This document shows positions 1 to 6,783 of a stretch of DNA of 64,000 nucleotides, piece by piece; position 1 is the first letter of the stretch, and each line of letters opens with the position of its first letter. Below the pieces are notes generated by a model, which was not told the DNA's origin, did not search any database, and worked only from the letters and a program-made list of their open reading frames with translations. The stretch covers positions 68,806 to 132,805 of the forward strand of contig DXWV01000037.1 in NCBI GenBank assembly GCA_019416685.1. Reading direction: 5' to 3'. The position numbers and the translations under genes were made by a program. Origin of the DNA: Bacteroides sp. Its GTDB lineage: Bacteria > Bacteroidota > Bacteroidia > Bacteroidales > Bacteroidaceae.

Positions 1-193
1 CGGCTATCACGCCTGCGATAAAAAATGCAGGCAACAGACACATGACAACGTGTTCCTGCGCGTACCATTTCGACAAGTCGAGTGTAGCATCAATCGCCGT
101 CATAAACCGTTCGCTTCCCAACGGCATAAAAAATACCGCTGCAAAGATAACGACCATCCAAAGTAGGATTTTCAGCTCTTTTTTAGTTTCCAT
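1..193 (-). CDS. Permease of the ars operon, N-terminal part (cut by window edge)
   Basis: The first 64 codons of a membrane protein are visible; the rest lies left of the window. The ATG is at 193, ten bases after the stop of the small thioredoxin gene, so it is the last visible gene of the arsenic operon. Two hydrophobic segments (about residues 9-20 and 48-64) bracket an amphipathic stretch. The start resembles the DUF318/ArsP-type permeases that often sit beside a small thioredoxin in Bacteroidales ars operons. Export of an organic arsenical is an inference from that context. Confidence 0.7.
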   Translation of the reverse strand, partial: METKKELKILLWMVVIFAAVFFMPLGSERFMTAIDATLDLSKWYAQEHVVMCLLPAFFIAGVIA

Positions 194-202
194 ACAGTTT
201 TA

Positions 203-436
203 TTATACGCCCAATAATTTGCGGATTTCGCTTTCGGAAGGAACGTAACCTTTAATTTTCACTTCGCCGTCTACAACTATGCCGGGCAAACTCATCACGT
301 TATACTTCATGATTTCCATAATATCTTCCTGTTTGGATAGTTTTATATCCAATCCGTTATCTTCAATAACTTTCTTCACTGTTTCATAGGTTGTTTTACA
401 TTTGGCACAACCTGTTCCTAATACGATGATTTCCAT
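203..436 (-). CDS. Small thioredoxin-fold protein (redox-active disulfide, CAKC)
   Basis: A 77-residue protein with the pattern GTGCAKCK at residues 7-14, matching the small thioredoxin/glutaredoxin-like family with a CxxC centre. A cis-proline context (SLPGIVVDG) follows, as in thioredoxin folds. No signal peptide, so probably cytosolic. It lies between an ArsG-like membrane protein and a permease. Such proteins usually accompany DUF318 permeases and may pass electrons to or regulate the permease; that role is inferred. The short gaps on both sides support co-transcription. Confidence 0.85.
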   Translation of the reverse strand: MEIIVLGTGCAKCKTTYETVKKVIEDNGLDIKLSKQEDIMEIMKYNVMSLPGIVVDGEVKIKGYVPSESEIRKLLGV

Positions 437-460
437 ATTATTTATCTTTTAATTGTTTGT

Positions 461-1162
461 CTAAATACTTGTAATAATATAATAGATACCGACGATGATG
501 AAAATAGCTGCAACTACCCATTTGAACCACTTCTGGAAGGCATTCATTTTGTTATAGAATTTACCTACATTACTAACGCTGTATGCCAGAAGCCAGGCAA
601 TGATTATGACAGGTAACCCTGTTGCGATAGCAAATACAGGAGGAAGCAGTAAGCCCGACGGACTGGCAATCGTCATCGGTATTAATCCACCGAAATATAA
701 AACACCACTATAAGGACAGAAAGCAAGGGCAAAGAGTAGTCCAAGAAGAAACGCATCGAGATAGGTTTTCTTTCCTTTCTTGTTTTCTATCTTTGAGGTT
801 AATTTATTCATTCCCGGAACCTTTATTTTGATAATGTCCAACATGAATATTCCGATAATGACTAATGCGATGCCAAGCCATATTCCACCTACGTTTTGTA
901 GTAATTTGGCTACTTGAAACCGGCTTGCTCCGAAATAGAAAATCAGTCCGAGTGCCGTGTAGGTAAACATTCTGCCCAACGTATAGAACATACCATTGAA
1001 CATTACCCTGCGTTTATCACCTATATCTTTACTTAAATAGGCTGTAGCAGTGATATTGGTAGCTAATGGACAAGGGCTGATAGCGGTCATTAAACCAAGC
1101 AGAAACGCTGTCAGTATTGGCCAGTTCGATCCGTCGGCAAGGTTTTGCAAATAATCCATCAT
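461..1162 (-). CDS. arsG: ArsG-family (CcdA/DsbD-like) membrane transporter
   Basis: A 233-residue polytopic membrane protein with about six hydrophobic segments. It carries two cysteine-proline motifs typical of the CcdA/DsbD superfamily: SPCPLATN near residue 30 and AFCPYSG near residue 148. Bacteroidales homologues in ars operons are called ArsG, the permease partner of ArsF, proposed to act on nitro- or amino-phenylarsenicals. The start at 1162 gives a 4-bp ATGA overlap with the stop of arsF, so translation is probably coupled. Electron transfer to ArsF across the membrane is the alternative or additional role, by analogy with DsbD. Confidence 0.8.
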   Translation of the reverse strand: MMDYLQNLADGSNWPILTAFLLGLMTAISPCPLATNITATAYLSKDIGDKRRVMFNGMFYTLGRMFTYTALGLIFYFGASRFQVAKLLQNVGGIWLGIALVIIGIFMLDIIKIKVPGMNKLTSKIENKKGKKTYLDAFLLGLLFALAFCPYSGVLYFGGLIPMTIASPSGLLLPPVFAIATGLPVIIIAWLLAYSVSNVGKFYNKMNAFQKWFKWVVAAIFIIVGIYYIITSI

Positions 1163-1593
1163 AACCTTTTATCGACTTCGGTTTTGATTAAATTTGTTAG
1201 TTTTTCGGGACTGTTCAAAGCACTTGCAAAAGCTTCTTTGGTAATTTCGATATTATTATCGCCTTTAGCAATAATAAGGGCATTCCACGTTACTTCGTAT
1301 TTTTCTACAAGGGAAGCATTTTGTTCTTCATCGGTCTTTACCTCAATAAATTTAACATGTGGATTGTCCGCATAAAGCTCTTTTATTGTCTTTTCTGTTA
1401 CATCACCTACCGCAATACAGGTTTTGCAACGTTGTTTACCGTGGAAATAGTAAACGTTTACAGTAGAAGCATCCGCCACTTGCTCTTTTACTTCCGCACC
1501 ATTTCCGGTAGTTTGTCCGTTGTTCTTTTGTGTGTTACCGCCACAAGCAACCAGTAATACGGCGAAAAGCCCGATTAAAATATTCTTCTTCAT
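1159..1593 (-). CDS. arsF: ArsF-family thioredoxin-like lipoprotein
   Basis: A 144-residue protein with a lipoprotein signal (MKKNILIGLFAVLLVACGG, lipid-attachment Cys at about 17), so it should be membrane anchored outside the cytoplasm. A low-complexity Asn/Gly/Gln linker is followed by a thioredoxin-like domain with the motif QRCKTC near residue 57. It matches the ArsF proteins annotated with nitrophenyl-arsenical metabolism. It overlaps arsG by 4 bp. The pair probably forms a redox couple: ArsG moves electrons, ArsF uses the CKTC pair. The substrate is inferred from family naming only. Confidence 0.78.
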   Translation of the reverse strand: MKKNILIGLFAVLLVACGGNTQKNNGQTTGNGAEVKEQVADASTVNVYYFHGKQRCKTCIAVGDVTEKTIKELYADNPHVKFIEVKTDEEQNASLVEKYEVTWNALIIAKGDNNIEITKEAFASALNSPEKLTNLIKTEVDKRL

Positions 1594-1630
1594 ACAATTA
1601 ATGATTTATTTGTTTTTACATGATATTTAT

Positions 1631-2428
1631 TTAGTTCTTTGCTAACTTCAATATGCGTAATGCACCCCTTATTACAATGGCAAATACAATACTGCCTATT
1701 ACCAAATCAGGTATGTTGCTGTCCAGCCACCACACTGTAACTCCTGCTAAAATTATCCCTGCATTTATTATTACATCATTGGAGGAGAATATCAGGCTTG
1801 CCTGTATATGAGCATCTTTACTTTTGGTTCTTTGCAGGATTAGCAGACAAGCTGTATTTGCAATAAGAGCAAGAATAGAAATTACAATCATTGTTTGAAA
1901 ATGAGGTACTTCTTCAATTCCTATAAACCGTTTAATTACCTCGATAAAGCCTAAGACAGCTAATAGTATTTGAAAATAACCGCTTATCAACGCTACTTTC
2001 TTTTTTCGGGTTATGGCTGCACCTACGGCAAAAAGACTTAATGTATATACTAAAGCATCTGCAAGCATATCCAGGCTATCGGCTACTAATCCCATTGATT
2101 TGGAAATAACACCTGTTGTCATTTCTATAACGAAAAATGCGAAGTTGATTATCAGGACAGCCCATAATGCTTTTCTTTGTTTTTTATCCTCATTTTCTTG
2201 TTTGACATATTCGGTTTCTGTATTTTCCAATAAGGTAGAACCTAAGCTCAATTCTGCTATGGCAGATTCAATTACTTTGATGTCGTTTGCATGGATTATA
2301 GTCAGTATCCTGTTTGTTAAGTCGTACTCCTGATTAAGTATATTATCAATACTCTCTAATTTCAAGCGTATGAGGTTTTCCTCGCAAGGACAATCCATTT
2401 TATCTATTTTGAAAACAGCTTTATACAT
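1631..2428 (-). CDS. Cation diffusion facilitator-like transporter with N-terminal metal-binding domain
   Basis: A 265-residue protein. Residues 1-75 resemble a heavy-metal-associated fold with the motif KMDCPCEE near residue 10, a likely metal-binding CxC. Residues 90-265 form about six membrane spans of the CDF family, including the transport-site helix GLVADSLDMLADA, with two Asp in the expected SxDxxxDA spacing. The usual C-terminal cytoplasmic domain is missing. The gene lies 5 bases after the ACR3 gene, so it is in the same operon. A heavy-metal rather than arsenite substrate is likely. The metal cannot be named from sequence. Confidence 0.82.
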   Translation of the reverse strand: MYKAVFKIDKMDCPCEENLIRLKLESIDNILNQEYDLTNRILTIIHANDIKVIESAIAELSLGSTLLENTETEYVKQENEDKKQRKALWAVLIINFAFFVIEMTTGVISKSMGLVADSLDMLADALVYTLSLFAVGAAITRKKKVALISGYFQILLAVLGFIEVIKRFIGIEEVPHFQTMIVISILALIANTACLLILQRTKSKDAHIQASLIFSSNDVIINAGIILAGVTVWWLDSNIPDLVIGSIVFAIVIRGALRILKLAKN

Positions 2429-2433
2429 AATAT

Positions 2434-3468
2434 TTATTTATAATATTTCTTCCGAAGCCAAAAAGCTAAGTTTACCAACAGGATTAATACCGGGACTTCG
2501 ACCAATGGCCCGACTACTCCGGCAAAGGCTTGTCCGCTATGTAATCCGAATACGCCGATTGCCACTGCGATAGCCAGTTCAAAGTTGTTTCCGGTAGCAG
2601 TGAAGGCAATAGAAGCATTTTTATCATAAGAAGCACCCAGCCACTTGCCGGCAAAGAAACTAAGCAGGAACATCACCACAAAGTAGATAAGTAACGGTAT
2701 AGCTATACGAACTACATCGAGTGGTATTTGTACAATCAGTTCACCTTTCAGGCTGAACATAAGGACGATTGTAAATAACAGTGCGATTAAGGTTATTGGG
2801 GATATTTTCGGGATAAACTTTTCCTTATACCACTGTTCGCCTTTCCATTTTACTAATAAAAGCCGGCTTAATATTCCCATTAAGAAAGGAATACCTAAGT
2901 AGATAGCAACCGTTTCGGCAATCGTACCAATGGAAATATCAACGATAGCCCCTTCAAACCCGAAGAGAGGAGGAAGTTTCGTAATAAACAACCAAGCATA
3001 GAAACTGTAAAAGAATACCTGAAAGATACTGTTCAAGGCTACTAAACCTGCACCATATTCTGTATTCCCTTCCGCCAAGTCATTCCAGACAAGAACCATC
3101 GCTATACACCGTGCCAAACCGATAAGAATCACACCTACCATATATTCCGGGTAATCATGTAAGAAGATGATGGCAAGTAAAAACATTAATACCGGTCCGA
3201 TAATCCAATTTAGGATTAACGAGACGGATAATATTTTTACATCCTTGAAAACCTTCGGTAATTGTTTATAATCGACTTTTGCCAATGGCGGATACATCAT
3301 TAGGATTAGTCCAATGGCAAGCGGAATATTTGTTGTCCCTTTAGACATTGAATCAATGGCTGAACTGGCAGAAGGGAAAAAATAACCTAAAGCTACTCCT
3401 ATGCCCATTGCCAAAAAAATCCATAGTGTTAGATTCTTGTCCAAAAAGCTCATTTTCTTTTTACTCAT
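2434..3468 (-). CDS. arsB: ACR3-family arsenite efflux permease
   Basis: A 344-residue integral membrane protein with about ten spans, the normal length for ACR3. The signature GLARCIAMVLVWNDLAEG in its middle third holds the conserved Cys needed for As(III) transport. A second conserved region, FTATGNNFELAIAVA, lies near the C-terminus. It exports arsenite from the cytoplasm. The gene starts 11 bases after arsN and is followed after 5 bases by the CDF gene. Called arsB or acr3 in related genomes; the family is clear. Confidence 0.93.
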   Translation of the reverse strand: MSKKKMSFLDKNLTLWIFLAMGIGVALGYFFPSASSAIDSMSKGTTNIPLAIGLILMMYPPLAKVDYKQLPKVFKDVKILSVSLILNWIIGPVLMFLLAIIFLHDYPEYMVGVILIGLARCIAMVLVWNDLAEGNTEYGAGLVALNSIFQVFFYSFYAWLFITKLPPLFGFEGAIVDISIGTIAETVAIYLGIPFLMGILSRLLLVKWKGEQWYKEKFIPKISPITLIALLFTIVLMFSLKGELIVQIPLDVVRIAIPLLIYFVVMFLLSFFAGKWLGASYDKNASIAFTATGNNFELAIAVAIGVFGLHSGQAFAGVVGPLVEVPVLILLVNLAFWLRKKYYK

Positions 3469-3479
3469 TGCTTTTCAAT

Positions 3480-3974
3480 TTAATTATTGAGATTAAGTAA
3501 CCAATGACCGACATCTCGCCATTGATCGAACTTCCATCCGATTTCTTTCATGAGGGAAGCCTGTTTGAATCCGAATTTCTCATGTAATTTCACACTACCT
3601 TCATTCGGGATACAAATTCCGGCAATTAACACATGGGTATTTTCTTTGTCTAAGTTTTGGAATAAATGTTCGTACAGCGTAGAACCCAAGCCTTTCCCGA
3701 TATAGTCTTTATCTAAATAGATGGTAACTTCTTTGGTAGAAGAGTAAGCACATCTGCCGTTCCATTTATGAATGTAATAATAGCCTGCTACTTTACCTTC
3801 AATTTCACCTACATAATAGGGAAAGCCGGAATCAATAATTTCATTGATTCTTCCTTTCATTTCGGTTTCCGGCACAGGGGTCGTTTCAAACGTTACAGCA
3901 GTATTTTCAATGTAGTAGTTGTAAATTTCACAAATCCTACGGGCATCTTCCAATGTTACTTTTCTAATTTTCAT
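3480..3974 (-). CDS. arsN: GNAT N-acetyltransferase, ArsN1-like (arsinothricin resistance)
   Basis: A 164-residue GNAT acetyltransferase. The pattern CEIYNYYIENTAVTFET near residues 14-30 and the acetyl-CoA loop DYIGKGLGSTLYEHL are typical of the phosphinothricin/arsinothricin acetyltransferase branch. ArsN1 enzymes acetylate the arsenic antibiotic arsinothricin. Placement between arsR and ACR3 favours that substrate over phosphinothricin. I chose the ATG at 3974; the in-frame TTG six bases upstream is less likely. An ArsR-type operator sits just upstream (4008-4023). Confidence 0.83.
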   Translation of the reverse strand: MKIRKVTLEDARRICEIYNYYIENTAVTFETTPVPETEMKGRINEIIDSGFPYYVGEIEGKVAGYYYIHKWNGRCAYSSTKEVTIYLDKDYIGKGLGSTLYEHLFQNLDKENTHVLIAGICIPNEGSVKLHEKFGFKQASLMKEIGWKFDQWRDVGHWLLNLNN

Positions 3975-3988
3975 ATACAATTATTCAA

Positions 3989-4023
3989 TTCGCTTTTATA
4001 CGCACAATTCGCAAAAGAGCGAA
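3989..4023. promoter_or_regulatory. ArsR-type operator between arsR and arsN
   Basis: Positions 4008-4023 read TTCGCAAAAGAGCGAA, a 5-bp inverted repeat (TTCGC/GCGAA) with a 6-bp centre. The same 16-bp pattern TTCGCAAAnnnnCGAA occurs twice in the arsR promoter. A weaker version, ending CGCA, is at 3989-4004. The site is 34 bases before the arsN ATG and suggests a second, internal ArsR-controlled promoter for the efflux genes. Confidence 0.7.
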
Positions 4024-4040
4024 CATTGTGGGTAAATTTT

Positions 4041-4367
4041 TTATTGTCTGTTACAAGTTTCCTCATTTTTAATATTAATGAAAAAAGAGGAAAATAACTT
4101 TTTTGCTTTTTCCCAATTTTCTTCATTGATGCAGTATTTAACTGTCGGAAGTGTAATTGTTCCTTGTATTAATTCCGCATCTTTTAGTTCATTCAGGTGT
4201 TGCGACAATGTGCTTTTGGCAATAGGCAGTATTTCCGACATATCGCCGTGATAACAACAGGATTGGTTGGCAAGCATCTGTAAGATAGCTATACGGATAG
4301 GATGCCCCAGCGCTTTAGCAATACGGGCAAGCTGTTCTTGTTCGGCTGTTAGTTCTTTCTTTGACAT
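4041..4367 (-). CDS. arsR: ArsR/SmtB-family metalloregulator
   Basis: A 108-residue winged-helix repressor. The recognition region is EILPIAKSTLSQHLNELKDA. A Cys pair (C37, C38) followed by His40 sits in the helix where ArsR proteins bind As(III). A later Cys (C80) and a C-terminal Cys may add ligands. The ATG at 4367 is chosen because it follows a well-placed promoter (TSS about 4382). It should repress its own promoter and the downstream efflux genes until arsenite binds. The match of three operators nearby supports this. Confidence 0.9.
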   Translation of the reverse strand: MSKKELTAEQEQLARIAKALGHPIRIAILQMLANQSCCYHGDMSEILPIAKSTLSQHLNELKDAELIQGTITLPTVKYCINEENWEKAKKLFSSFFINIKNEETCNRQ

Positions 4368-4384
4368 ATCACTTATATTTATCG

Positions 4385-4427
4385 TTCGCAAATATACGAA
4401 TAGTTTTTTAATTCGCAAAACCACGAA
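4385..4427 (-). promoter_or_regulatory. arsR promoter with two ArsR operators
   Basis: On the minus strand a -33 TTTG (4419-4416) and a -7 TATATTTG (4396-4389) are 19 bp apart, the Bacteroidota sigma-AB spacing. Two copies of the operator pattern overlap it: TTCGCAAATATACGAA at 4385-4400 and TTCGCAAAACCACGAA at 4412-4427. A repressor on either copy would cover a promoter box, which fits ArsR autorepression. Confidence 0.8.
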
Positions 4428-5448
4428 CGGTATTTTTATTTTGATATTGGTTTATATGCTCGAATTTATAATGTAGATCGCTCTTTATTACCGCAAACAT
4501 ACGAGCTATTAGCTTTGCCCTTATAGCATTCAATACTGACATCTTATTTTTCCCCTCTGCTATTTTCCGCTCATAATATTTTCGTAATTCACTATTTTTA
4601 TTCTGTATAGCTGATAAGGCTGCTAAATGGAGCAAGGTTTTAATACTCTTATTTGCTCTTTGAGAAACTCTGTTTTTAGAATGTTGACTACTTCCTGATG
4701 AATAACTAAAAGGAGCTACTCCTGCATGACAACAAAACTTTCTACTATCAGAAAATTTAGTAAATGCTTGTGTTTCCAAAATCATTTTTAGAGAAGTCTT
4801 TTTTCCAATTCCTTCAATGCTTAATAATAACTCCATTTGACGGGACAAAAGAGTATCTCCTTTTATAGTGGTTTCAATTTCATCTTCTATGTTTTTTATG
4901 GCTTTTTCTAATTCCTTTATCAAGAGAGCCAAGCGTTTTTGTTTCATTTTATAAATATCATTTGGCATATACTCTTTTTGATCTGATAATTGTGCTTGAT
5001 ACTTTGCTTTATCAACACATAACATATTTAATTCGGTAGATAACAGTTTGATTGCCTCAATACTTGCAGACGGTTTTTTATATATTTTAATTCTGTCAAA
5101 ATAACGGAAAGCATATAAAGCAATTCGTTTAGCGTCTATCGAATCGTTTTTACCTCGTTGTAGTCCTGAACTATACTTTATCTGGGTAGGATCTTCCATC
5201 CATAGTTTATAGCTGTCTGTTTGGCAAGCAATAATTAGAGGATTGATATATAATCCTGTAAATTCTGCACACACGATTATTTGTTCCGCATCAATATCTT
5301 GCTCTTCACATACTATTGACAGATAGCTTTCAATGCTCTTTTGATGATTTGGTATAACATCTTGCTTTAATGCTACTCCATCATGCAAAAGACAACAATC
5401 CAAGTTTTTCTTACTGACATCAATTCCAATAAAATAATAATTCTTCAT
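4408..5448 (-). CDS. IS110-family transposase (DEDD recombinase)
   Basis: A 346-residue protein with the two IS110 domains. The N-terminal RuvC-like DEDD domain has IGIDVSK (Asp10), CAEFTG (Glu near 61) and GKNDSIDAKRIA (Asp near 103-106). The C-terminal Transposase_20 domain has LLLSIEGIGKKTS, then CHAGVAPFSYSSGSS with the likely catalytic serine. I use the ATG at 5448; an in-frame ATG three codons earlier is possible. The last residues are encoded by sequence that also forms the arsR -33 box and an operator, so the stop codon seems to come from the target DNA rather than the element. Confidence 0.93.
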   Translation of the reverse strand: MKNYYFIGIDVSKKNLDCCLLHDGVALKQDVIPNHQKSIESYLSIVCEEQDIDAEQIIVCAEFTGLYINPLIIACQTDSYKLWMEDPTQIKYSSGLQRGKNDSIDAKRIALYAFRYFDRIKIYKKPSASIEAIKLLSTELNMLCVDKAKYQAQLSDQKEYMPNDIYKMKQKRLALLIKELEKAIKNIEDEIETTIKGDTLLSRQMELLLSIEGIGKKTSLKMILETQAFTKFSDSRKFCCHAGVAPFSYSSGSSQHSKNRVSQRANKSIKTLLHLAALSAIQNKNSELRKYYERKIAEGKNKMSVLNAIRAKLIARMFAVIKSDLHYKFEHINQYQNKNTVRGFAN

Positions 5449-5760
5449 AAAGTTCATGATTTAAGAATTTTACATGGAAAGGCACTTGAATATATCCTAA
5501 AAACCTTAAATATCATTCAGATCAAATTCTTATATAGGTCTAATTCAAGACAGAATAACAAGTTCATAATAGTAACATAAGGCTTTCTTAACATCCATGA
5601 TGATTTACTTGTTATCCTCCTTTCTTATTGCCTTAAAGATAGATTATTTGACTGCTTGAACAGTTAAAAGGATTTAAAATGAGTTCCAAATAGTAACATA
5701 GACCTTTAATTTTCTCTTTTTCCATATGGTTCACTCATTATAGTTTACAATTTAATGCTG
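5449..5760 (-). ncRNA. Candidate IS110 bridge-RNA region (noncoding left end)
   Basis: No gene is visible here. In IS110 elements the left-end noncoding DNA upstream of the transposase encodes the bridge RNA, so this AT-rich stretch is the place to expect it. It holds small hairpins, for example TTGACTG/CAGTTAA around 5648-5667, and a pair of direct repeats. The exact RNA limits and the two guide loops could not be assigned by eye. Confidence 0.35.
5561..5700. repeat. Two 19-bp direct repeats 121 bp apart in the IS110 left end
   Basis: AGTTCATAATAGTAACATA at 5561-5579 and AGTTCCAAATAGTAACATA at 5682-5700 differ at two positions. They lie in the noncoding left end of the IS110 element. One copy could be the element boundary and the other a guide segment, or they could be binding sites; this is not resolved. 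Confidence 0.6.
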
Positions 5761-5836
5761 ATGCAAACCTAAGGTTTTTCCATGAGCCGGAAACTAAGCG
5801 GGAGAAAAAGTAACAAAAAGCCTTATATGCCAATTG

Positions 5837-5870
5837 TTTGAGGCACATTGGTATATTTTCTGTAATTTTG
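5837..5870 (+). promoter_or_regulatory. Promoter of the trypsin-like gene
   Basis: A -7 box TAATTTTG at 5863-5870 matches TAnnTTTG exactly. A TTTG at 5837-5840 may be the -33 box, though the 22-bp gap is a little long. The start site would be near 5877, just before the ATG at 5895, which argues against the earlier TTG start. Confidence 0.5.
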
Positions 5871-5894
5871 AGAGAAATATTTAAATATATACCG

Positions 5895-6716
5895 ATGCTA
5901 TTATTAGAATTATTATCTCGTACAAGATTTCAGGTTCTTACATATGAACCGGGAACGAACTATGAACTTCCATCTGGGGTCGGAAGCGGATTTATGATCT
6001 CCTATAAAGATAAACAATTTTTTGTAACCGCTGACCATGTAATGCACTGTGATGATTATGGGAAGATACAAGAACGACAATGGAAAGACTATGACTTGGC
6101 CATATTAAACAATGTCATAAATTTAGACAAAAACAATGTTCCCAAATCAATGATTACCCCTTTGACTGGATTTTTTTATTTTGAAAAAGCAGATATTCGG
6201 TATCCCCAGAAAGGGATAAAACCGTTTGATGTAACTTTTATGATAATGTCAGAAGAACAAAAGGCATATCCGTATAAAACATGTAGTATTCCGTTGGCTG
6301 ATGGGAATATGCTTCCGGCTGATTCTGATAAAATTGTAATACCTTCAACGACTTTCGTTTCTGCAAAAACAGACCAAACATATTCTGTTTTGGGTAGAAT
6401 TAAATTTTCAATGAAGAAGGTTAATGCAGATAATACTTTGTTGAATTCAGAATTTACGTTAAAGGAGGGACTTCGGTTTTTAAGAAAAGAAGGAGATTTT
6501 TATATTTTACAAACAGATTCTATCGTTATTTATGAAGAGTGGGCTGGCCTTAGTGGCTCTCCGGTTCTTGATGTAGAGGGAGGTTTGTTAGGAATTGCAT
6601 GCTCAGTTGTTCCTGGAGGAAATGAAATCTATGTATTGGATATACATAAGTTACTACCTCTTATGGATGTTGCCATTTTGCAAACCACAAACGGCATTCC
6701 TGAAAAAACAGAGTAA
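5895..6716 (+). CDS. Trypsin-like serine peptidase domain protein
   Basis: A 273-residue protein with the chymotrypsin fold triad order. His48 lies in VTADHVM, an Asp (65 or 67) in KDYDLAIL, and Ser220 in GLSGSPV, followed by DVEGGLLGIACSV as in trypsin-like domains. No convincing signal peptide, so it is probably cytosolic. The substrate is unknown. The gene stands alone on the plus strand, convergent with a zinc-binding protein gene and sharing a terminator with it. Cytosolic trypsin-like proteins occur in several anti-phage modules, so a defence role is possible but unproven. An upstream TTG at 5838 would precede the promoter. Confidence 0.75.
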   Translation: MLLLELLSRTRFQVLTYEPGTNYELPSGVGSGFMISYKDKQFFVTADHVMHCDDYGKIQERQWKDYDLAILNNVINLDKNNVPKSMITPLTGFFYFEKADIRYPQKGIKPFDVTFMIMSEEQKAYPYKTCSIPLADGNMLPADSDKIVIPSTTFVSAKTDQTYSVLGRIKFSMKKVNADNTLLNSEFTLKEGLRFLRKEGDFYILQTDSIVIYEEWAGLSGSPVLDVEGGLLGIACSVVPGGNEIYVLDIHKLLPLMDVAILQTTNGIPEKTE

Positions 6717-6737
6717 AAGAATAAGGTAAGGTGAAAT

Positions 6738-6783
6738 AAAACTGACCTCTTTTGTTGTTCCGTTTATGAAAGAAGTCAGTTTT
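6738..6783. terminator. Bidirectional terminator between convergent genes
   Basis: The arms AAAACTGACCTCTTT and GAAAGAAGTCAGTTTT pair almost fully around a loop of about 15 bases, with A and T tracts outside. It serves the 5895 gene on plus and overlaps the end of the 6776 gene on minus. Confidence 0.75.

Larger units (their letters stand above)
4431..5830 (-). mobile_element. IS110-family insertion sequence (ends approximate)
   Basis: The transposase gene with about 380 bp of noncoding DNA on its 5' side is the usual IS110 layout: long noncoding left end, short right end. IS110 elements lack clear terminal inverted repeats, so the ends cannot be fixed here. The right end is placed near 4431 because the arsR operator and -33 box lie immediately beyond it. 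The left end is placed before the promoter of the 5895 gene. The insertion appears to sit directly upstream of the arsR promoter. Confidence 0.55.

Noticed and set aside
5838..5894. Earlier TTG start for the trypsin-like gene
   Set aside because: It would lie before the -7 box TAATTTTG; the ATG at 5895 fits the promoter.
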